NCBI RefSeq assembly: GCF_000340965.1
Contig: NZ_ANAY01000010.1
Location: 62,001-126,000, forward strand
DNA from: Nocardiopsis kunsanensis DSM 44524
GTDB lineage: Bacteria; Actinomycetota; Actinomycetes; Streptosporangiales; Streptosporangiaceae
DNA length: 64,000 nt
Direction: 5' to 3'
Under the pieces are notes generated by a model that was given only the letters and a program-made list of their open reading frames with translations, did no database searches and had not been told where the DNA came from. Shown here in pieces: positions 44,017-51,614 of this stretch. A program made the position numbers and the translations under genes. Every line of letters begins with the position of its first letter. Positions within the stretch are counted from its first letter, which is position 1.

Positions 44017-44385
44017 TCAGAGATCGCGCATGCGGTCCAGGACCAGGCGCAACGTGTCCAGGCTCGGCCGCTCGCACGTGGGGCCGGCCTCGCTCACCAT
44101 CAGCAACCCCTGGTCCAGCAGGTCCGACATCAGGATCCGTGTCACGCCCAGGGGCAGGGTGGCCCGCGCGGCCACTTCCGCCACCGACAGCGGGCGCACA
44201 CACATCGCCAGGATCTCGCGCAGCTCGGTGTCCACCTGCGGTTCGTCCACCGCCGGCACCGCCACCACCTGCGCGGCCAGGGACAGGTCCGACCGTGAGG
44301 GGCGGGTGCGGCCGTCCGTCAACGAGTAGGGCCGGATCAAGCTCGTCTCGGGGCCCGGCTCCTGGGGCCACAGGGAGCGGCTCAC
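44017..44385 (-). CDS. DUF742 family protein (orphan conservon component)
   Basis: A 122-residue protein: ETSLIRPYSLTDGRTRPS at the N-terminus, then VDTELREILAMCVRPLSVAEVAARATLPLGVTRILMSDLLDQGLLMVS, a winged-helix-like stretch, which together define DUF742. In actinobacterial conservons this protein is encoded between a roadblock/LC7 protein and a small GTPase, downstream of a histidine kinase. None of these partners is present here. The GTG at 44385 is chosen because the family begins near this point; AGGG lies about 10 nt upstream. Confidence 0.75.
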   Translation of the reverse strand: MSRSLWPQEPGPETSLIRPYSLTDGRTRPSRSDLSLAAQVVAVPAVDEPQVDTELREILAMCVRPLSVAEVAARATLPLGVTRILMSDLLDQGLLMVSEAGPTCERPSLDTLRLVLDRMRDL

Positions 44386-44812
44386 CGGGTCGCTGCCCTG
44401 GCAGGGAAATAAAGGGCGGGTGCAGGTGCACTCTCGCGGGACAGGGGGACTCTTGGGTGCTCGTGGGTCATGGTCTCGCTTCCGGGGAGAAGCGGCGGGA
44501 ACGGGGGGTGTTCTCGCCTGGGGGGTGACCGGGCTCTTCCAGAGTGAACAACTGCCGAAGCCCGACGCGCAAGACCCGGCACAGCGCGAGGGGGCAGGAA
44601 CAGGACATCGTCCCAGGCGAACCCGTGCGGGGCCGAGTCCGGCCACCTTAAAATCTACGCTGTAAAGGTGCCAAGGTTTTTCTCCCGAAAAGCCTTGAAG
44701 AAATATCGTGCGGCTACGCCGCACCTGTTGCATAGCGCCCCGCCGTGTAGGGGATCCCAGGAGGCTGTTGGGTAGGACAACGGCTGACCGTATACGAGGG
44801 GAGAGGTTTTCC
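44386..44812. other. Intergenic region with copy C of the 17-bp motif and a hairpin
   Basis: No gene is supported in these 427 bp. They hold AATCTACGCTGTAAAGG (44652-44668), the third copy of the recurring motif. An 11-bp hairpin follows at 44672-44697 (CAAGGTTTTTC, TCCC loop, complementary arm with one G-U pair). A short GTGCGGC-TAC-GCCGCAC palindrome lies at 44708-44724. The pterin dehydratase promoter should be near the right end. Confidence 0.5.
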
Positions 44813-45109
44813 GTGCAACTCACCGACGCACAGATCGACGAAGGCCTGGGGCGGCTCCAGGGGTGGGAACGTGACGGATCGGCCCCGGTCATCCGGCGTA
44901 CCGTTCGTCTTCCGGGCTTCACCCAGGCCATCGCCCTGGTCGGCGACATCGCTCAGGCCGCCGAGCAGGCCGATCACCATCCCGACATCGACATCCGCTT
45001 CAACAAGGTCCACCTGGCGTTGAGCACCCACTCCGAAGGGGCTCTGACCGAGAAGGACCTGTCCTTGGCCGCCCGTATCGACGAGCTCGTGCCCGCCCAC
45101 GAGCACTGA
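44813..45109 (+). CDS. Pterin-4a-carbinolamine dehydratase family protein
   Basis: A 98-residue protein with the signature HHPDIDIRFNKVHLALSTHSEGALTEKD split as a His-His-Pro loop, an N-x-V-x-L-x-T-H strand and the LT helix start. The family dehydrates 4a-hydroxytetrahydropterins or acts as a transcription cofactor. No aromatic-amino-acid hydroxylase is nearby, so its partner is unknown. GTG 44813 follows GGAGAGG at good spacing; the longer frame from 44708 lacks family similarity. Confidence 0.85.
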   Translation: MQLTDAQIDEGLGRLQGWERDGSAPVIRRTVRLPGFTQAIALVGDIAQAAEQADHHPDIDIRFNKVHLALSTHSEGALTEKDLSLAARIDELVPAHEH

Positions 45110-45136
45110 TCCGCCGACGGGCCCGGGGGAGCAGTG

Positions 45137-46750
45137 TCAGCGCAACCGGGCCCGCCGCATCTTGCCCGAGGCCGTACGGGGCAGCTCCTCCACGAAGTCG
45201 ATCTCCGCGGGTGCTGCGTGCGGGGCGAGCCGGGAGCGCACCCATTCACGGAGCTCATCGGCCAGAGCGTCGCCGTTCTCGTAGCCGTTCGCCGGCACGA
45301 TCCGGGCTCCGACCAGCTGTCCGGCGATCTCGTCGGGCACGGAGTAGACCCCGCACTCATCCACCGCGGGATGCTCGTTGAGCACGGATTCCACTTCGGC
45401 GGGTCCGATGCGGTAGCCGTGGGTCAGGATCGCTCCGTCGTCACGTGTGGAGAAGTGGAGCCGTCCCTCGCGGTCCAGGATCCCGGTGTCGCCGGTCAGG
45501 TAGTAGTCCCCTTCGGGGGTGAAGCGCACCTGCGATGCCGCTTCGTTGTCCAGGTATCCGGTGAACCAGGACAACGGGCTCGCTGCCAGGTCCACGCCCA
45601 CACGCCCGTAGGCGCCCACCGGTGCGGGTTCGTCGCTGATGGCTTCCAGTACACGTACCTGCCATCCCGGTAGTGAACCGCCGACCGCTCCCGGGACCAG
45701 GGGCTGGTCCGGTTCACCGGTGTCGCCGTTGGGGACCCCTGCGCACCATCCCAGTTCGGTCTGTCCGTAGTGGTCGCGTACAGGGACACCGAACATGTCG
45801 GTGGCCCAATCGATGACCTCGGGGGAGAGTTGTTCGCCGGCGCTGGAGAGGCGCTGGACGACGATCTCGGGTGGCAGGGTCTTGATGGCTGCTCTGAGGG
45901 TGCGGTAGGTCGTGGGATCGGTGGCCAGGTTGGTGACCTGGTACATGCCCAGGACGTCCAGGGTGAGTTCGGGGTCGAAGAAGCCGGCTCGTAGTGCCAG
46001 GGAGCCGTGGCCGACCAGTAGTGGCGAGATGAGGCCGTGGTAGAGCCCGTAGGCGCTGCCGGGGTCGGAGGTGTTCCAGTAGACGTCCTCGTCCTCCACG
46101 CCCAGGCCGTAGTGGTGGTAGGAGTGCATCGCTGCCAGGGCTCGTGCGGGGATCACTACGCCTCGGGGTGGGCCGGCCAGTCCGGAGACGAATGCTATGG
46201 CGATGGTGCCGTGGCCGCCGACGGCGGTGTCGGGGGTGGGGCCGGTGCCTCGTCGGGAGAGGTCGGCGAGTGTGTGGTCGCCGTTGCGTGTGGGTTCGGG
46301 GCCCACGGTTGCGATCTGCCAGGTGGGGTTGTCGGTGGTGCGGGGGTCGAGTTTGTTGCGGTGTTCGTCCAGACACACCACCAGGGCGGCGTTGGAGCCT
46401 CGGAGGCGGTCGTCGATGGCGGAGGGGGCGAAGGAGGAGAGGAGGGGGACGAGGGTTCCGCCCAGTCGCCATACGGCCAGGGCGGTGACGGCGAGGTCGA
46501 TGCCTTTGGGGAGGAGGGTGGCCACGCGGTCGCCTTGGTTGATGCCGAGGTCGGCCAGGCCTGTGGCGAGGGCGCGGGAGCGTTCGGAGAGTTCTCCGAA
46601 GGTGAGGGTGGTGGGGGTGAGGGTGGGGCCGATTTCTGTGATGGCGGTGGTGTGGGGGTCGTGGCGGTCGCAGAGCAGGTGGGCCACTGACGTGGTGGGG
46701 GTGTCGTAGGTGGCGAGCCAGTCGGCCACGTGCTGTGCGGGGTCGGGCAT
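45137..46750 (-). CDS. AMP-binding acyl-CoA synthetase-like protein with a degenerate P-loop
   Basis: A 537-residue ANL-superfamily enzyme. It shows TTLTFGELSERSRALATGLADLGI, VYWNTSDPGSAYGLYHGLI, DHYGQTELGW, YYLTGDTGILDREGRLHFSTRDDGAI and the C-terminal catalytic Lys in RTASGKMRRARL. These resemble benzoate/acetate-type CoA ligases. The usual TSGTTGxPKG phosphate loop is replaced by VSGLAGPPRG, losing both Thr and the Lys, so activity may be altered. The strand-composition switch of the window falls inside this gene: its 5' half uses C/A-ending codons heavily, its 3' half does not. It converges with the dehydratase gene. Confidence 0.82.
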   Translation of the reverse strand: MPDPAQHVADWLATYDTPTTSVAHLLCDRHDPHTTAITEIGPTLTPTTLTFGELSERSRALATGLADLGINQGDRVATLLPKGIDLAVTALAVWRLGGTLVPLLSSFAPSAIDDRLRGSNAALVVCLDEHRNKLDPRTTDNPTWQIATVGPEPTRNGDHTLADLSRRGTGPTPDTAVGGHGTIAIAFVSGLAGPPRGVVIPARALAAMHSYHHYGLGVEDEDVYWNTSDPGSAYGLYHGLISPLLVGHGSLALRAGFFDPELTLDVLGMYQVTNLATDPTTYRTLRAAIKTLPPEIVVQRLSSAGEQLSPEVIDWATDMFGVPVRDHYGQTELGWCAGVPNGDTGEPDQPLVPGAVGGSLPGWQVRVLEAISDEPAPVGAYGRVGVDLAASPLSWFTGYLDNEAASQVRFTPEGDYYLTGDTGILDREGRLHFSTRDDGAILTHGYRIGPAEVESVLNEHPAVDECGVYSVPDEIAGQLVGARIVPANGYENGDALADELREWVRSRLAPHAAPAEIDFVEELPRTASGKMRRARLR

Positions 46751-46853
46751 CGGTGGTGGTCCTTGTTCTTGGTGGTTGTGGGTGGGTGTGTGTCAAGACT
46801 ATGCCCAGTTGTGAGGGTGGCCTCACTTGCGTGGGTGGTTGGAGAATGGGGGC

Positions 46854-47894
46854 ATGGAGAGCAGCGTTGTGGTGGAGCGGTTCGGTTTGGGTTCGGTTGT
46901 GGGGGAGTGGTTGGCCGAGGCGGAGCGGTTGCCGGTTCCGGAGTGGCCTTTGCGGGTGCCTACGGGGGCGGAGGCTGCTGCTGTGTTGGACATGTTCGGG
47001 TTGGCGGGTCGGGATCGGGTTGAGGTGGAGGCGTTGTGGCCGGGTGATGCTGGTGGGGGGCGTGGGGGGTCTGTTGGGGAGTGGTCGCCGGAGTTGTGGC
47101 ACGTGGTGGAGTGCATGTATCGGCGGTTGTGGGCGGATGTGAATTTGCCGGTGGGGGAGTTTCGGGTGTGGCCGAAGTTGGTGGAGGTGGGGGATCGGCG
47201 TGTGCGGGTGGCGGCTTTGTGGGCGTTTGCGGCGATGGTGCCGGCGCAGTTGGCGGTTCAGGCGCGGTGGGGGGTTCCGCGTTCGGTGACGGTGGCGACG
47301 TTGGCGGATGTGGGGGTGCAGGTGGCGCGGTCGCGTCGGATGTGGGGGTGGTTGTCGTTGGAGACGTCGGGGTGGGTGGCTGCGCAGTTTCGGGGGCGTT
47401 TGTTCTGGGTGGGGGGTTTGCAGTTGGAGCCTGCGCGGTTGGTGTGTGAGGCGGGGGTGGAGTGGTACGGGCCGGAGGAGGCGGCTGGGTTGGGTGCGGG
47501 GTTGGGTGTGGGGGATCCGGTGTTGCGGTTGCATATTCCGTCGGGTGGGTTGGATCCGGTGGGTGTGGATGAGTCGTTGGGGCGTGCGCGGTCTTTTGCG
47601 CGTGGGTGTTTGGGGTTGGATCCGGTGGTGGCTACGTGTACGTCGTGGTTGTTGGATCCGCAGTGGGCTGAGGTGTTGGGGGAGGGTTCCAACATTGTGG
47701 CGTTTCAGCGTCGGTTCACGTTGGTGGGTGAGGGGCGTGCGGGGGAGTCGGATGTGTTTCGGTTTGTGTTCGGGATGTCGGAGGTGGATGTGGGGGGTGC
47801 TCCGCGTGGGACGCGGTTGGAGCGTGCGGTGGTGGATCGGTTGGAGCGGGGTGGTCGGTGGTGGGTGAGGACGGGGTGGGTGCGGTTGCCGTAG
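46854..47894 (+). CDS. Acyltransferase-like protein (NAT_N / GNAT_C domains)
   Basis: A 346-residue protein resembling the actinobacterial two-domain acyltransferase-like family. The N-terminal part has PVPEWPLRVPTGAEAAAVLDMFGL. The C-terminal domain has LRLHIPSGGLDPVGVDESLGRARSFARGCLG and TCTSWLLDPQWAEVLGEGSNIVAFQRRFTL, landmarks of GNAT_C. Enzymatic activity has not been established for this group to my knowledge. Codons end almost only in G or T, typical of the plus strand right of 46 kb. The ATG at 46854 has GGAG about 10 nt upstream; an ATG-like start at 46827 is less likely. Confidence 0.7.
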   Translation: MESSVVVERFGLGSVVGEWLAEAERLPVPEWPLRVPTGAEAAAVLDMFGLAGRDRVEVEALWPGDAGGGRGGSVGEWSPELWHVVECMYRRLWADVNLPVGEFRVWPKLVEVGDRRVRVAALWAFAAMVPAQLAVQARWGVPRSVTVATLADVGVQVARSRRMWGWLSLETSGWVAAQFRGRLFWVGGLQLEPARLVCEAGVEWYGPEEAAGLGAGLGVGDPVLRLHIPSGGLDPVGVDESLGRARSFARGCLGLDPVVATCTSWLLDPQWAEVLGEGSNIVAFQRRFTLVGEGRAGESDVFRFVFGMSEVDVGGAPRGTRLERAVVDRLERGGRWWVRTGWVRLP

Positions 47895-47902
47895 GTGTGG
47901 GG

Positions 47903-48055
47903 TTATCGGGTGGTGGCGGGTTGGGTGTGGTGGCCGTTGCCGTGGCAGTCGGGGCAGGGGCGTTTGGTGAGGGCTTGGCCGGTGTCGCGGTGGGCGTGGA
48001 GGTCTATGCGGGTTCCGCTGCCCAGGCAGGAGCGGCACATGAGGTGGATGAGCAT
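47903..48055 (-). CDS. 50-residue protein with two CxxCxGxG zinc-binding motifs
   Basis: The ATG at 48055 opens a short frame: MLIHLMCRSCLGSGTRIDLH, a linker, and RPCPDCHGNGHHTQ before the stop at 47903. The two CxxCxGxG units match the zinc-centre repeats of the DnaJ cysteine-rich domain, one pair only, so one zinc ion is likely bound by four Cys. No ribosome site exists, but TATGCT lies exactly 6 nt before the ATG, a -10 box for a leaderless transcript. It ends 8 bp from the convergent acyltransferase gene. Role unknown; perhaps a small chaperone-like or RNA-binding zinc protein. Confidence 0.65.
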   Translation of the reverse strand: MLIHLMCRSCLGSGTRIDLHAHRDTGQALTKRPCPDCHGNGHHTQPATTR

Positions 48056-48109
48056 GGGGGCAGCATAGGCAGGTGTGGTGTGGGGGTTGTGGGGTTCTTG
48101 GCTTGCTTT

Positions 48110-48137
48110 ACTTTACATAATGTGCATTATCGGCGTT
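48110..48137 (-). other. dif: Candidate chromosomal dif site (XerCD recombination site)
   Basis: Read on the minus strand, the 28 bp are AACGCCGATAA, TGCACA, TTATGTAAAGT. The 11-6-11 layout and the ATAA-N6-TTAT core are those of bacterial dif. The XerD arm TTATGTAAAGT differs by one base from that of Bacillus subtilis dif (TTATGTAAACT) and by two from that of E. coli (TTATGTTAAAT). The XerC arm keeps the G-x-x-x-ATAA end. It lies in an intergenic stretch, about 2.5 kb from the strand-composition switch of the window. The match is from memory of the consensus, not a search. Confidence 0.75.
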
Positions 48138-48910
48138 GCGGGTGGGCTTGTGGGGAAGGGGTGTTGGGCTTGTCGTGTGGTGTGTTGCTCTGCGGGGTGG
48201 CCCGGCGGGCTGTGTGGGGTGTTGTGCTCGGTTCGGTGGGTGGTTGAGCTGTTGGTGTGCGGCTCTGGTGGTCGCGGGCTGTGGTGTGTGGTCCGGCGGG
48301 TGGTGTTCGGCTGGGTCGGTGTGTCTGCGGGGCTTGCCTGTATGGCGTCGGAGACGCTGGAGGTCCTCGCGTCTTGAGTTCTGTTGTGTGTTCTGTCCTG
48401 GGGTTCTGTGGGTTCGTGTCTTGGGCGCGTGGGTGTAGGTCTGTGGTGGTTCTGTGGGGTCCGTGTCGGGTGGTTTCTGTGGGCTTCCCTCTGGCTCCTT
48501 CTCGCTCATGTTTCATGCATAAACTGTGTTATGCATGATTTTGTAAGCTTTGTGGTTGTTTGGGTGTTTCTCGGTCGTGCCGTGGCCCTCTCACGGTGAA
48601 GCCGTGAACAGCGCACGGCCGGGGCGGCCTTCCTGGGCCGTCGGCGTCTGTGTCTTCCTCTCCCCCGCACGCGCCCTGTTTCTGTTCGTTGTGCGCACGC
48701 GCCGCTCCCCTGGGCTGCTCTGTGCCTGATCCGCTGTGCCCCTCCCCTGCCCTGCTGTTGGGCCCTGTGTTCTGTGTTCGTTGTGCGAACACCGTGAGTA
48801 CTCCCCTGTCTTCGGGGCTGCTTGCTGGTGTGTGCGCTCCCCTGCCCTGCTGTGGCCGGGGCCTGTGTGCGGGTGGGGCCGGGGCGGGTGGATGGGGGAT
48901 GCTGTGGGGC
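48138..48910. other. Intergenic region between dif and the recombinase gene
   Basis: About 770 bp with no supported gene. T- and G-rich on the plus strand. It holds the XerCD-like palindrome at 48512-48539 and, around 48680-48880, repeated CCCTGCCCTGCTG and CGTTGTGCG stretches. Long open frames here are by-products of the composition bias and have no family match. Confidence 0.5.
48512..48539. repeat. Second XerCD-like palindromic site
   Basis: TTCATGCATAA, ACTGTG, TTATGCATGAT: perfect 10-bp inverted arms around a 6-bp centre (48513-48538), again with the ATAA-N6-TTAT core of dif. Its near-perfect symmetry differs from a normal dif. It lies 372 bp before a tyrosine recombinase start. Confidence 0.6.
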
Positions 48911-49930
48911 ATGGGTGTGCAACGTGACGAGGACATGGACGGCTCCGTCCACCGCGGTGGTGATCGGGTGGTCGATCTGGTGGAGGAGTACTTGCGGGCT
49001 CGCGGGGCGGCCAAGCCGTCGGCGCACACGGTGGCGGCCTATCGGCGGGATCTGCACGCGGTGCTGGGGTGTGTGGCGCGTGTGGTGGGTCTTCGGCCCG
49101 AGGAGGTGGAGATGGGCCTGCTCGAGGTGGTGGTGTTGCGGTCGGCGTTTGCGGAGTTCGCTGCTGAGCGGGCTGCGTCGAGTGTGGTTCGGGCGTGGTC
49201 GACGTGGAACGGGTTTTTCCGGTTCTGGGTGGCTGAGCAGGTGGTGGCGGGCAATCCGATGTCGGCGGTGCCGCGGCCGAAGGTGCGTGCGGGGGCTCCG
49301 AAGCCGTTGCGGGGTGAGGACACTCCGGAGCAGTTGTTGCGGGCTTTGGCGCAGGGGGCGCGTAAGGCACGGGATCCGTGGCCGGAGCGGGATCTGGCGG
49401 TGTTGGCGTTGGCGTTGCTGACGGGGATGCGGTCGGCGGAGATGTTGTCGTTGCGGGTGGATGCGGTCAGTGGTCGGCCCGGGGAGCGTCGGGTGCGGGT
49501 GGTGGGTAAGGGCGGTTCGGAGCGGGTGTTGCCGATCGAGGGGCCGTTGGAGGCTCTGTTGGAGGCGTATCTGGTCTCGCGGCGTGTGCGGTTCGGGCGT
49601 GAGGTGCGTGCTGAGGAGGCGTTGTTGGTGGACAACCGTGGTCGTGGGTTGCGGCGCGGGGGTCTGCAGTATTTGGTGCAGCAGTGTTATCGGCATGCAG
49701 GGGTGGGTGATCGGGTGGCGCGGGGGACGTTGGTGCATGCGTTGCGGCACACTTTTGCGACGCGGTTGGCGGAGGACGGGGCTTCGGTGACCGAGATCAT
49801 GCATTTGCTGGGGCATGCGTCGGTGTCTTCGTCGCAGGCCTATATCGAGGTGAGTGAGGGTGCGCGGCGTGAGGCGGCGTCGGTGAACCGTACGTATGGG
49901 GTGTTGCGGGAGTTGGCGGCTGAGGAGTAG
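48911..49930 (+). CDS. Tyrosine recombinase, XerC/XerD-like
   Basis: A 339-residue integrase. The N-terminal SAM-like domain (about 10-105) has VDLVEEYLRARGAAKPSAHTVAAYRRDL. The catalytic domain has all six residues: Arg in LLTGMRSAEMLSLR, Lys in VVGKGGSERVLP, HALRH and R in LVHALRHTFATRLAEDG, His in HLLGHASVSSSQ and Tyr in QAYIEVSEG. Length is slightly above Xer proteins (about 300). Starts at 48899, 48911 and 48917 are possible. Its position 0.4-0.8 kb from two dif-like sites suggests that it acts on one of them, either as a Xer protein or as a dif-using integrase of a lost element. Confidence 0.85.
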   Translation: MGVQRDEDMDGSVHRGGDRVVDLVEEYLRARGAAKPSAHTVAAYRRDLHAVLGCVARVVGLRPEEVEMGLLEVVVLRSAFAEFAAERAASSVVRAWSTWNGFFRFWVAEQVVAGNPMSAVPRPKVRAGAPKPLRGEDTPEQLLRALAQGARKARDPWPERDLAVLALALLTGMRSAEMLSLRVDAVSGRPGERRVRVVGKGGSERVLPIEGPLEALLEAYLVSRRVRFGREVRAEEALLVDNRGRGLRRGGLQYLVQQCYRHAGVGDRVARGTLVHALRHTFATRLAEDGASVTEIMHLLGHASVSSSQAYIEVSEGARREAASVNRTYGVLRELAAEE

Positions 49931-49969
49931 GGCCGGTGTGGGGGTGGGTGAGGTTCTAGTCTTTGGTGT

Positions 49970-50785
49970 GTGAAGCGCATCGAGATTTCTACGGTCAATG
50001 TCAATGGGCTGCGTGCGGCGGCCAAGAAGGATCCGGGGTTCGTGGGCTGGTTGGCCGGCACGGATGCTGATGTTGTGTGTGTGCAGGAGAGTCGTGCGTT
50101 GGCTGAGCAGTTGCCGGGGGCGGTGTTGGCTCCTGAGGGTTGGTATGTGCAGTTGTGTCCGGCTGCGGTGAAGGGGCGTGCGGGGGTGGCGGTGTATTCA
50201 CGCCGTGAGCCCGATGCGGTGCGTGTGGGTTTTGGTGTGAGTGAGTTCGCTGATTCGGGTCGTTATGTGGAGGTGGATCTGGGGTCGGTGACGGTGGCGA
50301 GTTTGTATCTTCCTTCGGGTGAGGTGGGTACGCCGCGTCAGGAGGAGAAGGAGCGTTTTATGGAGGCGTTTCTTCCTTATTTGGTGGAGACTTCGGCGGA
50401 GGTGCGTGCGCGGGGGCGTGAGTTGGTGGTGTGTGGGGATTGGAATATTGCCCACAATGAGGCGGATCTGAAGAATTGGCGGGGTAATCGTAAGAATTCT
50501 GGGTTCTTGCCGGAGGAGCGTGCGTGGTTGGGGCGGGTATTGGAGCAGGCTGGGTTGGTTGATGTGGTGCGGGGGTTGTATCCGGATCAGGTGGGTCCGT
50601 ATTCGTGGTGGTCTTATCGGGGGCGGGCTTTTGATAATGATGCGGGGTGGCGGATCGATTATCAGATGGCTACGGCGGGGTTGGCTCGTGGTGCGGTGTC
50701 GGCTCGGGTGGAGCGTGCGGCCGAGCACGGGTTGCGGTGGTCGGATCATGCTCCGGTGACGGTGCGTTATGAGTGGGAGGGGTAG
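49970..50785 (+). CDS. xth: Exodeoxyribonuclease III
   Basis: A 271-residue EEP-superfamily nuclease: ISTVNVNGLRAAAKK, the metal Glu in VVCVQESRALAEQLP, YLPSGEVGTPRQEEKERFM, CGDWNIAHNEADLKNWRGN, a GYRRIDYQMAT-like GWRIDYQMAT and the catalytic WSDHAPVTV. It cleaves abasic sites and trims 3' ends in base-excision repair. GTG 49970 has no ribosome site; TAGTCT (49957-49962) lies 7 nt upstream, so the transcript may be leaderless. It is 2 bp before the next gene, forming an operon. Confidence 0.92.
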   Translation: MKRIEISTVNVNGLRAAAKKDPGFVGWLAGTDADVVCVQESRALAEQLPGAVLAPEGWYVQLCPAAVKGRAGVAVYSRREPDAVRVGFGVSEFADSGRYVEVDLGSVTVASLYLPSGEVGTPRQEEKERFMEAFLPYLVETSAEVRARGRELVVCGDWNIAHNEADLKNWRGNRKNSGFLPEERAWLGRVLEQAGLVDVVRGLYPDQVGPYSWWSYRGRAFDNDAGWRIDYQMATAGLARGAVSARVERAAEHGLRWSDHAPVTVRYEWEG

Positions 50786-50787
50786 TG

Positions 50788-51549
50788 ATGGGCGTTCCGA
50801 TTGTTCTTGTGCACGGGTTGCGGTTGTCGTCGAGTATGTGGCGGCCGCAGGTGGAGTTGTTGGCTTCTGAGGGGCGGCGTGTGGTGGCGCCGGATCTGCC
50901 GGGGCACGGTTCGCGGCGGGGTGAGGAGTTTTCGCTGGGTGCGGCGGTCGATGCGGTGTTGGGGGCTGTTGATGGTGTGGGTGGCCGGGCGTTGTTGTGC
51001 GGGTTGAGTTTGGGTGGTTTTGTTTCGATTGCTGCTGCGGGTGCTTCTGGGGGGCGGGTGGCGGGGTTGGTGGCGGCCAGTTGCACGGCCAAGCCGGCTC
51101 AGGCGTTGGCGCAGGTGTATCGGATTCCGTCGGTGTTGATGGATCGGTTGCCGGATCGGGGTGCGGCGGTCAATGAGCGTTTTCACCGGTTGACGTTGCG
51201 TGATGGTGCCGCGGATGCGGTGTTGGACGGTGGTTTGGCTGTGGAGGCGGCTACGGCGGTTATTGATGAGGTTCAGGGGTTGGATGCGCTGTCGGCGTTG
51301 TCTTCTTTTGAGGGGCCGGTGTGGTTGATCAATGGTGCGCGTGATCATTTCCGGATTCATGAGAAGAGGTTTTTTGATGCGTGTGCTGACGGGCGTTTGG
51401 TGAATGTGCCGCGGGCGGGGCACATGGTGAGTTTGGACCAGCCGGTGAATTTTTCGCGGATTGTGGCGGATGCGGCTGATGTGGTGTCGGTGCGTGAGGG
51501 TGCGTCGGTGCGTGGGCGGCGGTTGGAGCCGGGTGCTGGGGAGTTGTGA
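50788..51549 (+). CDS. Alpha/beta hydrolase
   Basis: A 253-residue hydrolase: PIVLVHGLRLSSSMWRPQVELLASEG, VVAPDLPGHGSR, the nucleophile elbow CGLSLGGFVS, WLINGARDHFR with the Asp, and RAGHMVSLDQPVNFS with the His. This fits the 3-oxoadipate enol-lactonase/MenH-like group of esterases; substrate unknown. GGGAGGGG lies about 9 nt before ATG 50788, and the gene directly follows exonuclease III. Confidence 0.85.
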   Translation: MGVPIVLVHGLRLSSSMWRPQVELLASEGRRVVAPDLPGHGSRRGEEFSLGAAVDAVLGAVDGVGGRALLCGLSLGGFVSIAAAGASGGRVAGLVAASCTAKPAQALAQVYRIPSVLMDRLPDRGAAVNERFHRLTLRDGAADAVLDGGLAVEAATAVIDEVQGLDALSALSSFEGPVWLINGARDHFRIHEKRFFDACADGRLVNVPRAGHMVSLDQPVNFSRIVADAADVVSVREGASVRGRRLEPGAGEL

Positions 51550-51614
51550 AGGTGCGGCCCGGTGCGCGGGCTCTCTTGCCTGGGTGGTGGCGCCTCTCCC
51601 CCATTTCTGCCGGG

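Noticed and set aside
48513..48538. Palindrome as a transcription terminator
   Set aside because: The arms are AT-rich with a 6-bp spacer and no gene ends nearby; the ATAA/TTAT core fits a recombination site better.
48650..48898. Longer N-terminus for the recombinase
   Set aside because: The extra 80 residues are Cys/Pro/Leu-rich with no similarity to Xer proteins and lie in repetitive intergenic DNA.
44000..50000. Origin of replication at the skew switch
   Set aside because: The sign of the change would fit a usual origin, but there is no dnaA, dnaN, recF, gyrB, rpmH or DnaA-box cluster, while a dif-like site and a Xer-type recombinase are present.
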